Shown here: positions 35,750 to 47,818 of the stretch, piece after piece | Position numbering within the stretch: position 1 is the first letter of the stretch | Layout: the number at the start of each line of letters is the position of its first letter | Assembly: GCA_031772625.1 (NCBI GenBank) | Contig: CM062815.1 | Coordinates: 124,171,977-124,235,976 of the forward strand | DNA: 64,000 nucleotides | Direction of reading: 5' to 3' | Origin: Pinus tabuliformis | Lineage: Eukaryota; Streptophyta; Pinopsida; Pinales; Pinaceae | Program-made: the position numbers and the translations under genes | Notes under the pieces: generated by a model | What the model was told of the DNA's origin: nothing | The model's database searches: none | The model's input: the letters and a program-made list of their open reading frames with translations, nothing else

Positions 35750-36190
35750 AAATGCTGTAAATGTCTATCCAACACATAGTTTGCTAATGAATCAGTTAAT
35801 GTGTTTAAGTTTCTGGAAATGTGTTGATATTGAATGGAATCAAACTGTCTTTCCAAAATCCTAACTCTTAGGAACATATGATAAATAGTTGGGTTCTGAA
35901 TGGAATAAACGCCAGTAAGCTATAGGATGATGAGTTGCGAGTCTAGCCTGACAATGAGTCAGCGTATGCCATGCAAAATGGTATCAGAGAGAAGTTCAAT
36001 CAATGCACTATACTCAACGATGTTGTTCATCGATCGACCAATACATATCCCCCTGAAACTCACTAACTCACCGCTTGGAGCAAAAATGGCCTAGGTTGTA
36101 GAAGATAGGTTCCACGTACTACGACTAGCTTTGTCGGCATACCCAACAAATGGTTCCAAAATTTCTGCCATCTACAACAAAAGCGAAGCG
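35750..36190 (-). pseudogene. Second RNase H (aRNH) of the inner element
   Basis: The minus strand gives VDGRNFG near 36180, then EYSALIELLSD, LIVRLDSQLIIL and ISRNLNTLTDSLANYVLDRHL near 35780. The last two align directly with LVVKLDSQLFVL and [21 protein letters not shown] of the outer element. It lies downstream of integrase and upstream of the antisense ORF. Broken. Confidence 0.8.
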
Positions 36191-36295
36191 GATTACCTAA
36201 CCAAAATGACAACTCTAAAGGAAAACAAAAATGTAACAAAACAAAGAGATTACTACACTTAATCAAGCATAGTAATGTTTAAGATACAACCCGTT

Positions 36296-37300
36296 TCAGG
36301 GTTGCGATAGTGGAATCCCATCATAATCGACCAGCTCGTAGGCTCCTTTTGTCAATACTTGTTTGAAAATGTAGGGGCCCATCCATAATGGTTCGAACTT
36401 ACCTGCTCCCAATTTATCAGAGTCCTGATCGTAAAGCAAGACCAGGTCACCTTCTGAGAAGACACGAGGCTTGAAATTTTTGTCAAATTGTGCCTTGACA
36501 CGTTTCTTATGAGCTTCGTTAGCCAACATGACGTCATGATGGGTTTCATCCAAGTGGATTAGTTCCAAGAAACGAGCCTCTTCCTCCGAAGTTTCGGGAA
36601 GCAGATCAATGGTGAGCTTGAGAGACGAAATTTCGCACTGAATTGGTAAGACAGCTTCTAGACCATACATCAACTAGAAAGGTGTAAATCCGGTAGCATT
36701 TCTCAACGAAGTCCTATATGTCCACAGAGCTGAGTACAGGATTAAATTCCAATTCCGTTTGTGGACTCCAATCATTCTCTGCAGCATGCGCTTAAGGACT
36801 TTGTTGACTGCCTTAACCTATCCGTTAGCCTACAGATAATATGGAGTAGAACTATTGTGGGATAGTCCTAATTTGACAGTCAATTCAACCGTCATGTGAT
36901 TGCGAAAGTGCGATCCATGATCTGTGACTATAGCTTGTGGAATACCAAATCTAGAGACTACATGATTAAAAAAGAAAAGAGTAGTCGTTTTGCCGTTGTT
37001 GTTTAATGTAGGCATCGCCTCGGCCCATTTTGTAAAATAGTCGACAACTACTATAATATACCCATGCCCCCTGGCCAAGGTGGGGTTACATGTCATGAAA
37101 TCTATGCCCCATTTAGTGAATGGCCCAACAAAAACTACTGGATGCAGTGGTATAGGTGATAATCTGGTTTTGTGATAAAAAATCTAACAAGCATGGCAAC
37201 TTCTGACTGCAATTATGCAATCTTTGAATGTAGTGGGCAAGAAGTAACCAGCTCGTAACCAGATAGATGCCCCCCACACACACCTGAATGACAGTCATTC
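36296..37300 (-). pseudogene. Integrase of the inner element
   Basis: The minus strand gives VCGGHLSGY (zinc region, near 37270), then IIVVVDYFTKWAEAMPTLN and SRFGIPQAIVTDHGSHF (36830-37096), then MMYGLEAVLPIQCEISSLKL and the GPY/F-like MGPYIFKQVLTKGAYELVDY (36296-36673). Closely related to the outer element's integrase. It would insert the cDNA into the genome. Broken. Confidence 0.9.
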
Positions 37301-38830
37301 AGGGCTTTTTCAGCCTCCTCATGTGTGAGGCACCTTCGCAGAACTATATCGACACCACGACGGTAAAGTGCATCACCGTCGATCATGTAGTATTTGGCTT
37401 GGTATTGAATATGCCATTGTTCAAAGCAAGAGGTATTAGGCCTAAAAGTTTGGGTTTGGAGATAGACCAGTATATCTCCGTACCATGGATCACTTGACGA
37501 TATCAGAAACAGAGTCTCATCCACGATTGATGCTTTAGATGTTAAATCGTTGGACGACGATGGGAGGTCACAAAGTAACTCCGTGAAGACGAGAGACTTC
37601 TTTGATTTGGATTTGGTGAATTCTAGATCAAACTCTTGCAAAATGGCTATCCATTTGGAATATTTGCCCCCTAGTAATTGACGCGACAAAATGTAGGTCA
37701 TAGGGTTGCAATCTGACACAATGGTAGTTTTGCGAAAGAGAATATAGTGTCGAAATCTCTGTACTGCTTGAACAGCTTCTAAAGCTAGCTTTTCGACATA
37801 GGAGTACTTGCTTTCTGTATCATTTAGGTTGCGGCTTAAATAATATACAGGATGTTCTATTCCATTGTCTTCTTGTACTAAAACCATGGCAATGGTTGTA
37901 TCTGTAGCAGCGAGATATAGGTTAAAGTCTTTTTGATAGTCAGGAGCGTACATTAATGATGCTTTTACCAGGGAACCTTTTAAAGCATCAGAGGAAGATT
38001 GCACGACCTAATCCCAGTGGAAGGGTACTCCTTTTTTCAAAAGACGCGTATAACCTTTAGCAAGTTCGGCATGATGTGGAATGAACCTCCTTAGAAAGTT
38101 AGCTTTCCCTTGGAGTTTCTGAATCTGAAGCAAATTTGAAGGTGGAGGCATATAAGAATTTCCTAAACCTTAAATGGGTCGAGACGAATTCCGTCCTTAG
38201 AAACTATGAAACCAAGTAATCGACCAGAACCAACACAAAACACACACTTGTGTGGATTGAGTCGTATCTTGTAGTGTCGGCAACGTAGAAATATGGCTCT
38301 CAAGTGCTGCCGATGATCTGTCCGCTTTCGCGAATGAGCCAGTAGGTCGTCAAGATACTGCTGAATGATGTGCTTGATGTCATGAAAGGCGTAGTTCATT
38401 TCCCTCTGAAAAGTATCCCCTGCGTTCTTCAAACCGAAAGGTAGTTTACGGTACGCGAATGTGCCCCACAGACATATAAATGCAGTCTTCGACTGGTCCT
38501 GTGGGTGGATATTGATTTGATTGTATCCGGAAAATCCATCCATGAATGAAAATATTTTTCATCTGGAACATTCATCAATTATCTGGTCGATGAAGGATGT
38601 AGGGTGGTTGTCTTTTTGACACGCTTGATTTACATCCCTATAATAGATGCACACTCTAATTGCTCCTTACTTTTTCATCACAGGAACAATGTTCGATACC
38701 CAATTAGTTAGAGGAACAGGGTAAATGAAACCAGCATGCAGAATTTTTTCAACTTCTTCCTTAATGGCAACGGCTTTGTTTAGGTGAACAAGTCAAAGCT
38801 GTTGTCGTACCAGTTTGACATCTGGATACA
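37301..38830 (-). pseudogene. Reverse transcriptase and first RNase H of the inner element
   Basis: A 126-codon open stretch (38163-38543) holds MDGFSGYNQINIHPQD, GTFAYRKLPFGLKNA and the catalytic QYLDDLLAHS, then LNPHKCVFCV and LGFIVSKDGIRLDP, an unmistakable Ty3/gypsy RT. A 263-codon stretch (37213-38004) carries the RNase H (LYLAATDTTIAMVLVQED; EHPVYYLSRNLNDTE; LGGKYSKWIAILQEFDLEF) and runs toward the integrase zinc region. Upstream of RT, 38793-39179 holds AWSYEEMPGID, the usual RT lead-in. Broken, but better kept than in the outer element. Confidence 0.93.
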
Positions 38831-39317
38831 TTTTGATTTCATGTTCAACGATTCTTGAGTCAATGCCTGGCATTTCTTCATATGACCATGCAAAGACATC
38901 TCTCAATTCGTGAAGGAGAGCGTAGTATATTTCCAGTTCTGAAGGAGAACAAGATTTGCCAACATGAATATTCTCTACAATATTAGGTTTGGTCAAGATA
39001 TTAATGGCAATAGTTTCTTCAATATCGGACAGCTTTCGCTTAGAATCCACTATATTTACCGTATTTGATAAAAAATAAAAAATTGAAGGATGATTAAGGT
39101 TGCTTGAATAATCTTCATTGTTATCTTGAAGGTGGGAATGATGATGGTAATCTTCCCACGACGTCTCTCCTATAATCATCGAATGAATGATTCCTTCGTC
39201 TGTAGAATGTATACGAGACCAAGGATCAGAAGAGGTACCATACTTTAGAGACCTATCTAACTAAACACTCGATGAGTGTTGATTTGGGTTTGCCGTCGAG
39301 GCACAGAAAATTGATTG

Positions 39318-39930
39318 CTACAAAGATTCTATGGGGCTTGGGGGTAACACCTTGTGATGATCCACACTATCAAAATGGTCAGAGTTCTTCTTTATTTTAG
39401 ACGATGTAGAAGAGATCATATGACAAGCTTCCACTGTGCCCACTTCTGCTAGATTACTTGGAGGCAGGAGGGCAAAAGTACCCATTAAGGAAGGGTCTTT
39501 GAGGAGACCTACTCCGATATTTTGAAGCGGTTGAGAACTTCCATGGATCAATGGAATGCTTCTAGTAGCTTGTGAACTATTGGGGAAAAAGGTTAGTTGG
39601 TCGACGATTGTAATTCCACCTTGGAAGGGAAATGTAATCTTTCTAAAATATGTAGACACAATAGCAGCCATAGAATAAATCCAGGGCCTTCCCGGCAAGA
39701 TATTGTAGTCAAGGTTTCCATTAATGACTTCGACCTCAATTTCTACTGTCTTGCCCCCTAGTTCAACTTGCAAGTTACATAAAATCCTATATGGCGTGTA
39801 TGTTCTTCCATCGAATTATTTTAATGTCGTTGATGATCTCGACAAGGGTGGTGAACCTAAAGTTTTCCAGCAACTCATTAACATAATGCAGGTAGATGCC
39901 CCCTCATCAATGATTGTTTGATGAATAGTT
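39318..39930 (-). pseudogene. Aspartic protease region of the inner element
   Basis: The minus strand gives IIDEGASTCIM near 39910 and LDYNILPGRPWIYSMAAIVS near 39690, matching the outer element's protease motifs. The 151-codon open stretch 39318-39773 continues into the linker FPFQGGITIVDQLTF and GVGLLKDPSLMGTFAL, also shared with the outer element. Broken. Confidence 0.85.
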
Positions 39931-40479
39931 TTATTGAGGGCTTTTACCTATATAAGGAAATCAAGTTGGGCCGGTAACTAAGGTTCATATCCTTTATGGT
40001 TAAAGGCCACAAGATTGGAATCCGTTGGACCAATCCCACCTATTGCTGATAGCAAAGCCTGCTTTTGGGAGGGGCGATTTTTGCAGTACCTCAAGGGTCG
40101 ACATAGCGGATGGCGATTGAGCTAGATCCTCCAATATATTATAATTCTATGCTACTCAAGCATGAGGATTAAATGTCGATTTATGTACTACTCCCTGTAG
40201 CGGCTTTGTAGTTAATTCAGGAATGATGGACAGAACAACTTCTGGTGAAGTTGTTGTCGAACAACTGGGTTGATCTATAGCCTTGTTGTTTGATGACTAT
40301 GGATTCCCATAATCTTTGTTCCTTGTCGATATCAAAGCATCATTTTTCTATTTCGAGATGGATAGCATAAGCACTTGTGATGTGGAAGCATGATCGATAG
40401 CAACCAGATTGGTTTCCTGGTTCGGAAACGGATCAGTCAACACCACTGAGGTATTTGAAGTCTTTAACAATTTCATAAC

Positions 40480-43007
40480 CTCAGCTCAATGTGGATAGTT
40501 TCTCGTCCAATGGTCTTCATTACAAATGTAACATGGATCACGAGGTTTCTTTCGCCCAGTAGGGTTCTCAGAAGATTTTTCAAGAGTTGAGTTCTCCTGT
40601 TTCTTCTTATTATTTTTCCCTTTCTTCTTGCCCCCTGGTTGCTTTGGATCTTTGCCCTTGTCAGATGACACGGCATTAACCTCCAAGGCAAGCAGTTTGT
40701 CATTTGCTTTTTTATTAGAACCTGCAAGGGCTTTACCAGATGGATCCTTTGTGGTTTGTGTGCTTGAGGTACCAATCACGCCATCACCGGCCTGAGAGTC
40801 CCTGTTCGATTTAGGAGGGGGAGGAATGGAAAATTATGGTCTGGGAGTGTCACGAATTTTGTCATAGAGTGTGCTAGACTGAGTATAGATCAAGTCTAAA
40901 TATTGGGCATGAGCAATGACTTGCTCTTCAGTGACAACTCCTCCTTTTGCCACGTCCTCAGTTATAGATGGTAATAAGGACTTAATAAACCACTCAACTA
41001 AAAGCTAATCAGGAACATACGTCTTTACCATTCGTCGACGACATCGCCACTCATGAATATGATCAGATATGTGAGTGGTTGTTGTCTGTTTAAAGTTGGT
41101 AAGGAGTTATTTCTCCATTTCGTACCTTATGGGTAACTGAAAGTGGGTTAGAAAAGTAGTGGAAAGGGCACTGAAGTTATCAAACGAAGCTCTAGGCAAT
41201 TCAATATACCATTTCATTGCCGGACCAGTTAGCATTCTCTAAAAAAGGCGAAGCCTAATTGAATCATCATTTAGGGTGTTAGATGAGCACCACAAATAAA
41301 AAGTCATTACGTGACTCGATGGATCTTCACCTGGATTTCCATTGAATTTAGGAATATTGGAGGGAAGTTTATGAGGAATCACTGGCCATTAAGGAGCGTA
41401 TGCAATTGGATCATTCGTCAGTGGGTTAAAATCTGGTAATTCTAGAGTTGCTACAAAAGGCAATTGTTGATTCAGGTTAGGTGAAGCATACCCAGGATAA
41501 GATGGAATCGCCTGAGCAGTAGGCCTTTGCATACCAGCATAATATATCTGATGCTGGTAACTCTAATAAGATTATTGGTAACCATTATAGTGTGGGTGTT
41601 GATAACTATTTTGAAAATGCGGTTGTTCATTACCTACAAAGCCTTGTTGCTCAGGTTCTTGGTATGTTTGCTGGGATTGTGGTTGTTGATATTGTACTAG
41701 CCATGGTTGTTGGACCATTTGCTGTTGCCCAATACTGGAAGATTGACCAAGATGTGGGGTGATAATACCCATTTGAGCCTGAGTCATTCTAGGTATGGAA
41801 GCACTAACCTGAGGTTGTGATTGAGCCGTAGAGACAAGAGGCTGTTGTATTGCAACCTGAGAGACTTGAGCTTGACATACAACAAGCAGTGCTTGTACTT
41901 GTGACACTTTCATAATAGCAGGTGTAGTGGGAATATTTGACATAGGTTGGTTTGGTTGCATTGAATATACAAACCTTGGTTGTTTAGGCAGTATTGGTAC
42001 CTAACCGCTGGATGTAATTCCAGTTTGACCTGAATTTTGTTGTGAACTCTCATATGGTTGTTCCCAGGGAGGGAACAATGAAAAAGCATACTGGCCTCCA
42101 TATGGCAGCAGTCCAGTGTTCAAAGGATATATCGGTCTTTGAAGACTAGTTTTCCCAAATTGATACTGGCATGCAGGATCAATTTGCTGAGTTTCAACAT
42201 AAGAGATACCAGATGGGATTCCGGATGAACAAATAGGAATAGACCATGTCGTCGAGACAGTCCCTGAGTGGACTCCAGCTAGTGATTGATAACTAGTTGG
42301 GACAGATGGTATACCAGTAAACATTGTAGGAATGGCAGTAGGAAGCTTCGCTGTAGCTGTATCAGATGATACAGTCCTAGATGTTGATGGTTGCTCAGAC
42401 ATGTTTAGTCTATCCAAAAGATTTCCTAGCGATTCGACAGGAACTTGCGATGAAGGATGATTAAAAGAACTAACTTCAGTAGTAGAAGGATACAGATGAA
42501 TCCCAGTCCCAAAATGTAATGGGGTACTGGATGGAAGATCCTCTACTATCTCCTCTATAGCAATCAGTCCAGGTGGAAGAGGTAGACCATCAGGTCCATA
42601 AAATATTTCTAGAGCTAAAGAAGGTATAGCTTCTGCAGTGACAGATACTGGAGGGGTGACACCTTTTGAATTCTGGGACTTAATTTCTAGATGTTCAGGT
42701 CAGTGGACTTCAGTCTCTGGATTAGCTCTAACTGGAGCTGTTTCAGGTATAGAAATGTCTACCATTACACTAGGATCAATTTTAATGTCCTCTTGTAACT
42801 GTAGAACTTTTCCTGTAAAGGCAGTTGTACCAGAAATGATCGGAGTAACTGTAGTCTCTGACGATGTTGAAACACAAGTTTCAAATAAATCAAGTGAATT
42901 GGACTCAGTTAAATGAGACCATTTTTCCCAGAATGGCTTTTTGGAGTCAAAGGCAATTGATTTGCTAGTCTTTGCGAACGAAGGGGTTTTGATTGACTTT
43001 CTTCCAT
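40480..43007 (-). pseudogene. gag region of the inner element
   Basis: From about 43007 (minus) a Ser/Pro/Gln-rich N-terminal part runs to about 41570. It includes open stretches 42001-42417 and 41572-41961, the latter about one fifth Gln. The gag core follows (about 41370-40850): IPKFNGNPGEDPSSHVMTF, MLTGPAMKWYIELPRASF and TFLTHFQLPIRYEM. A basic Lys-rich linker (40600-40690) precedes the zinc knuckle CYICNEDHWTRNYPH (about 40490-40540), the CCHC class. Layout equals the outer element, though the outer one expanded its Gln region by a minisatellite. Broken. Confidence 0.87.
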
Positions 43008-44776
43008 GATTGCGGATTAATTGATCAAATCAAAATTAAATGGAAAATGATGTTATTTCAAATTAAATAAATTTTAAAGACACTTTGACACAACTTTGCT
43101 TTTTCAATTTTTAAGAGTCGAGAAAAAGCTAAAGATGACTCTAGTCCCCTTTGATTTTTAATGAGCCTGAAGTGACAAGTGCTCAAATGGACCTTTTCTT
43201 TTAAGGAGTCAAAAAGGAACGAAAGTGACTACTCTAGAAATCTAGATAGAGGGATTACCAAACCAATCACAAAACTACAATATACACCTTGGTGATAAAT
43301 TAAAGAGAAATTACCAAGGACTTATGTATGGCAGTCAATCTTCCTGAATGTTGTGTTCAGTGCATTGCGATCGATAGGGTGGCAGACACGGCTTCCTATG
43401 GATAAAGGATATAAGCCTATTGTGGTCTCCCAATATATACTCGATGGTACAAGGAGCACAAGTCCGTGCTAGCACTTGTCATATCAAAGAGGAGGAATCA
43501 CCCAACCTTTGATGAAAATGATAGTTACTAGATTTTACGACGCCGGAACACATCTCTAGCCTAGACCTCTAAATGTGTTGCATTAGGTTCCAAAGTGTTG
43601 TTAAGTTCATTGAAGTTTATTTTAGAGTTGATCTTGCTTAGAAGTTTTCCTTTCAATAGTTCACCGCATGATTGTAGATGTAAAATTCCTAAATGAAATC
43701 TACAATGATAAATAATCGTTGTTTATTTTTAGCCATGAAAATCCTAGCAACTAAGGAAAGAAGATTACGATTCTTTCAAACAAAGAGCAAAGAGCACACA
43801 CTAAATGCACTTTTCCTAAATCATTTTTTGCACACAGTCGAAATACAAATGCAAATGCATGTATTTTTTTTCATTCCCTTAACGTGAGGAATATCAAAAG
43901 AGAACTAAGTATAGATCTGAAACATTTCACTCAAAGCGACATTTCGACAATTTCTTTTCAAAATGGAAAGGAAGAATAAATGACACTTTTCAATTTCGAA
44001 TAGAAAATGATTTCGACACTTCAAATAACAAAAAATCAAATCAAATACAAATCAAAAAGTTCAATCAACTACCTAGAGAAGGAAGACTCAACGACACTTC
44101 TCTTTTTGACACAAAAACGATAGTTACGACACTTTTTGCACCAAAACGACAGATCGATTTAAGTAACTTTTCAACAAAGGATTGTAAATGATGGAAAAAT
44201 ACATAAAAACATTTACTAATCCTTATCAATGGAGGTTGAACAATGTAATGCAAGCAGGCTTCAGCAATGAGATATTGTTCATAAGCAGTAAAAAACAACT
44301 AAACAGAGCTCAAAACAAAGACAAAAAATCCCAAATTTCAAGGAGAGAAATAGGATTACCTAGTCATCACACCTGTGCTTCATAGAAACAGGGATGCATC
44401 ACACCTGTTACACTCGAGAAGTGTGATACATACTGGTTCACAGTGACAGACAGTGCGATGGGCCAGAGAGCGCAATTGAGATGGGTTTTGGCTCAAATTT
44501 GCAACTGATTTTAGTGAGTTAAGATGAGCTATGATGAACAGTAAAGAACAAATTATAGGGCTATGATCTTGGCAGGTTACTGAGCTACCGAAAGGGCATC
44601 TAGAATGCTTTTAAGTCAGATGTTCAATTCATAAACTAAATCGAAGATTAACTGAAGCAGCATTCATCTACTTTGCAATTGTAGAGCAAAAGCAATTCGA
44701 AGGCTGTCTGGCTAACTTCAGGCTCCGTCTATAGTTTATAAAGCAAACAACAACAACAAACAAACAAAATATTCAC
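43008..44776 (-). other. Untranslated leader of the inner element
   Basis: No domain. About 43100-43590 is collinear with the outer element's leader (16980-17460). It also carries GAGCACTTGTCACTTCAGGC (minus strand, near 43170), related to sequences in the 3' untranslated region, and at 44355-44460 repeated CACACC/GATGCATCACACC motifs shared with the LTRs. Confidence 0.65.
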
Positions 44777-44794
44777 TCCCCAGCATAGTCACCA
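44777..44794 (-). other. Primer-binding site, tRNA-Arg type (inner element)
   Basis: Minus strand TGGTGACTATGCTGGGGA, three bases after the 5' LTR. It differs at a few positions from the outer element's TGGCGACTCCACTAGGGA. Confidence 0.75.
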
Positions 44795-44797
44795 TTT

Positions 44798-45805
44798 TGT
44801 TTCTGGGAAAACTAATGTCTTTTCGATTTGCTAGCCCTCTAGGATTGGCAGCTATTCTAGAAACAAACAATCAAAGCAATTTGGAATTTCCTCTATGTAT
44901 GATAGATAAGAGAGAGGTAGAGGAACCAACCTGGATCTTCCGCTTGACTGCTTGCTTGGACTCTCTCCCCCTCGATAGAGCTTGCAACTCCTTTCCTACT
45001 TAGAGAATACCTGTAGAGACAAAGTAACAAAACACCATCAAAGCATATCCATCTATTATATCATAAGCATTACAGAATCAGAAATACAATGAACATACAA
45101 TGGCATTCACAAATAACAACATTCACAAATATACGATTGTATGGAGGAAAACTCAAAGAATTACAACCCAGCTGTCTGATCCAGCATCATCCTCCTAGCA
45201 TCAAAGCCCTCTTCACCTCATGAAAAGTAAGATCACCCAACAATACAATGTTCCTTCTCAAAGACAAACTATCAGCACTTCCTTACAAATTACAAAATTC
45301 TAGCCTCTAGATCTCTTAGATGAGGGATCCATTTATAGATGTCTACAAGGGTGTGAGTCATCTCTGGGTTTTTTATTAGTGTCATTCCACTTGTTATTCT
45401 TGGTTCCACTTGGAGATTTCTTGGATCTCTTACTCATCCCTGGGCGAATTCAGAGAGGCAAGTGTCATAGGAGAAGTTTCTAGAAGATTCCGTCAGCATC
45501 CACTTAGCAAACTGTCTTGAACATTTGTACATTTTCGCTCATCGCACCCCACATAAGGCCTCTTCAGTATGCATCACACCTAGCTAGTGTAGGAGTGAGT
45601 ATGCATTGCACCCTGGTAGTGGAGCAGTCAGTATGGTCCAGTTTTGGCCAGTTTTGAGTGGTTTTTCAGGTGGAACTTCTGGGGAATGATGTAATCAATT
45701 GACCATGATCCTTTAGGGTATGAAATAACACTTTCAGGGGTTAAAGAGCCCTTGGTTTATCAACATATAAGATTGGGGTTGTAGTGCCCAAATATGTCTA
45801 TAACA
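44798..45805 (-). repeat. 5' LTR of the inner element
   Basis: 1008 bp, about 95% identical to 30787-31797, with one about 21-bp and one about 20-bp length difference. Minus-strand TATA box at 45331-45338. Confidence 0.95.
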
Positions 45806-46867
45806 AACATGCACCTAATTTGGAAGCCTTCAACTCAGCCACGAGCGACTGCTCGGTCTGACACTCATTTGTGTTGTGAGTGGCGCTCTTGTGTAACTCA
45901 CACCACTTTCCTATGTCCTTTTTCGACTTCGTGGTGATGTCCTTTTCTTGCAGCTTCGACCGGTTGTCTTGGGTCACCCTACCTTGGCTTTGTCCTTTGG
46001 TCTTCATATTTGTAGATCTAAAGTCTTGCTTCTTCTGTTTGAACTTTTGCTTGATTTTGATAGCGTATTGGTATGCTGTGCCAAGCGAGGAGATGTTCAA
46101 GAACTCCATCTCTTTTTTGGATGTATCTGTGTAGGTAGCTGCACTATTTGAATACCAGAAGCAGATTAGAATCTTTGATACCCAATTGTGTGCGAAGGGT
46201 ATTAAAAATGTTTGTGAACTCTAGCACATCTTGGTCCCTTCCCTACCATAGCGTGGTCCACTTTATGGATTTGTCCTCGTAGCTTTTGACAGGGTAGTAC
46301 TGCTCCTTGATGGCATCTTGGAATGAAGCCCAAGTGGGTGCGCTAAAAATAGTGAGCCTGTTCTTTCATTCTTCTGCTTGCAGTAGGTTTCCCACCAGTC
46401 CTTGACGTGGGGGGTTGCTTTGAGAAGAGTGAAAACAATCTCTTCCCGACTCGAAAATTCATGAATAGAAAAATATCCTTCTAGCAAATTTAACCATTTA
46501 TCTACAACATCTACATCTATTTGACCCTCGAAGATGGGGATTTCAAAATTAACTTGTACCTTGAATGGTGTGGCATTTCTAGAGTAGTTGTTGGAAGCCG
46601 ATGCATCACCTTTGGGTAGCCGCTGAAGGATCTGGGCAAAGCTATCCATCATTGCATTCCTTTGCCACTTGAGGGCTTCTTCAAGCAAGATTTTGATAGG
46701 ATCTCTTGCCCCCTCATCTTTCTTCTCATCCACCATGGGAGGCCATCGAGATTTACGGGGTTGGTCCTTCAAAGGTTCGACTAGTTCAAGCCCTAACTCC
46801 TTATATCTCGACCTCGTTGGGGACATGCAAAGAAAAACCAAGAAAAATCAGACTACTCTGATACCAC
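45806..46867 (-). mobile_element. Array unit 2, 5' half: gag
   Basis: Begins with the AACAT target duplication (45806-45810). The minus strand holds gag in its best-kept form: MADEKK-type start region near 46735, GDPIKILLEEALKWQRNAM, VNFEIPIFEGQIDVDVVDKW, LNLLEGYFSIHEFSSREEIV and LLKATPHVKDWWETY (46263-46841), then WCELHKSATHNTNECQ near 45900. VDKWL..LEGYF and PHVKDWWETY are hallmarks of this plant gypsy gag. Collinear with 28066-29130 of unit 1. Fossil. Confidence 0.88.
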
Positions 46868-47488
46868 TGATTCGGATTTAAACAGGAACACAAAAAATTA
46901 TAGAGATAACCATAAACACAAAGATGCAGTAGAAATAATACTTCATTTTGTTAATGTAAAATACTGAGATATGCTTACAAACAGAAAATGGAAATAAATA
47001 GCTAGGGTGATGGTAACTTATCTATGAGAAGAGATGTGGTGGCTACATGCCTTTGAACTGTCTTACAATGAGGCTTGCAGGCCTATTTATTGTTCAGAAA
47101 CAATGGAAAACCCTTAACATCCCAAAACCTAACCCTAGAAGATGAAACGCCAAATTGTGGGCCCCGTTTGAGTAAATTGGTACATCAATTTCCTGGGGTC
47201 GTACCTTGGCACCCGATTTCTGTTTGATGCGTACAATAGCTCATTAGAAATATCTATCCGAGAACTATCACTTTTGGAAGAGCAATGTTCGTCCATGGAC
47301 CCATGTTGCTTCTAGATTTCCCAAAAAACGTCGTTTAGGGCCTCGAAATGGCTCCGAAATTTCAGGACCCGAAAAACTGCTAAAAATAGTAAATTGTGCT
47401 ACAATTTAGGAAACTGAAAAAATTGAAAGAGACATTTGTGGGGGTCCAAATGGGATAGGTGGGTGGCCACCAACATCCACCTGGATCA
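46868..47488 (-). repeat. Array LTR C (5' LTR of unit 2)
   Basis: 621 bp, plus-strand ends TGATTCGGATTT and CACCTGGATCA. The right target duplication ATCGT follows at 47489. Confidence 0.93.
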
Positions 47489-47818
47489 ATCGTAGCCCTT
47501 AACCCTATGGTCCTGCAGAATTTTAGTAGCCCGCAATCCCTCAAAGCATTTATGCATGTAGGATGTTGAGCTGCTTGATGATCTTCGGCCTCATGACCTC
47601 TTTGTTTCCACTCCAAGACCATATTCACTTGCAAAAAAACATTTAAACACTTATTAATTCCCTTTTCATTGATCAAAATCATCATTTTTTGCTTAAAAGA
47701 GAGTTTTATTTCTTTAAGATATGCCCCTGGTGCCATCGAGCCTATTTTTACAAACAATGAAATGGAATCACGTGAGATTTTAGGTTCAAGCACGACCATC
47801 ACAAGTCTGATAACCATA
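47489..47818 (-). pseudogene. Antisense plant mobile domain ORF of the outer element, N-terminal part
   Basis: The minus strand reads MVLEWKQRGHEAEDHQ and INALRDCGLLKFCR, homologous to MVITWREREHEEEDMIA and TALRNYGLLKFFR of the inner element's PMD ORF. It runs opposite to the outer element's gag-pol and stops at the array insertion. The C-terminal part is at 25700-26416. Fossil. Confidence 0.75.

Larger units (their letters stand above)
30787..45805 (-). mobile_element. Inner Tat/Ogre-like Ty3/gypsy element (fossil)
   Basis: 15,019 bp on the minus strand with LTRs 30787-31797 and 44798-45805 and perfect target duplication AACAT. Order on the minus strand: 5' LTR, tRNA-Arg-type primer-binding site, leader, gag, protease, RT-RNase H, integrase, second RNase H, plant mobile domain ORF on the opposite strand, 3' untranslated region, polypurine tract, 3' LTR. 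LTRs differ by about 5% over some 500 bases counted by eye plus two indels of 20-30 bp, so it is the youngest layer of the nest. Structurally complete, but coding parts are broken, with about fifteen or more breaks. Confidence 0.95.
26417..47488 (-). mobile_element. Non-autonomous Ty3/gypsy array LTR-int-LTR-int-LTR (fossil)
   Basis: Three copies of one 621-622 bp LTR (26417-27038, 29131-29752, 46868-47488), each TGAT...ATCA, all on the minus strand, enclose two internal regions. Unit 1 is 27039-29130 (2092 bp). Unit 2 is 29753-30786 plus 45806-46867, about 2091 bp without the later insertion. Both units carry a tRNA-Met primer-binding site, gag, protease and only the last part of integrase. 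The array sits in the antisense ORF of the outer element with target duplications ATCTT/ATCGT. LTRs differ by roughly 7-10% in their first 165 bases. Each unit has about ten breaks and lacks RT, RNase H and the integrase core. Confidence 0.92.

Noticed and set aside
26417-47488. The three array LTRs as two independent neighbouring insertions
   Set aside because: The outermost flanks carry the matching target duplication, and LTR B has a primer-binding site on one side and a polypurine tract on the other with no duplication of its own.
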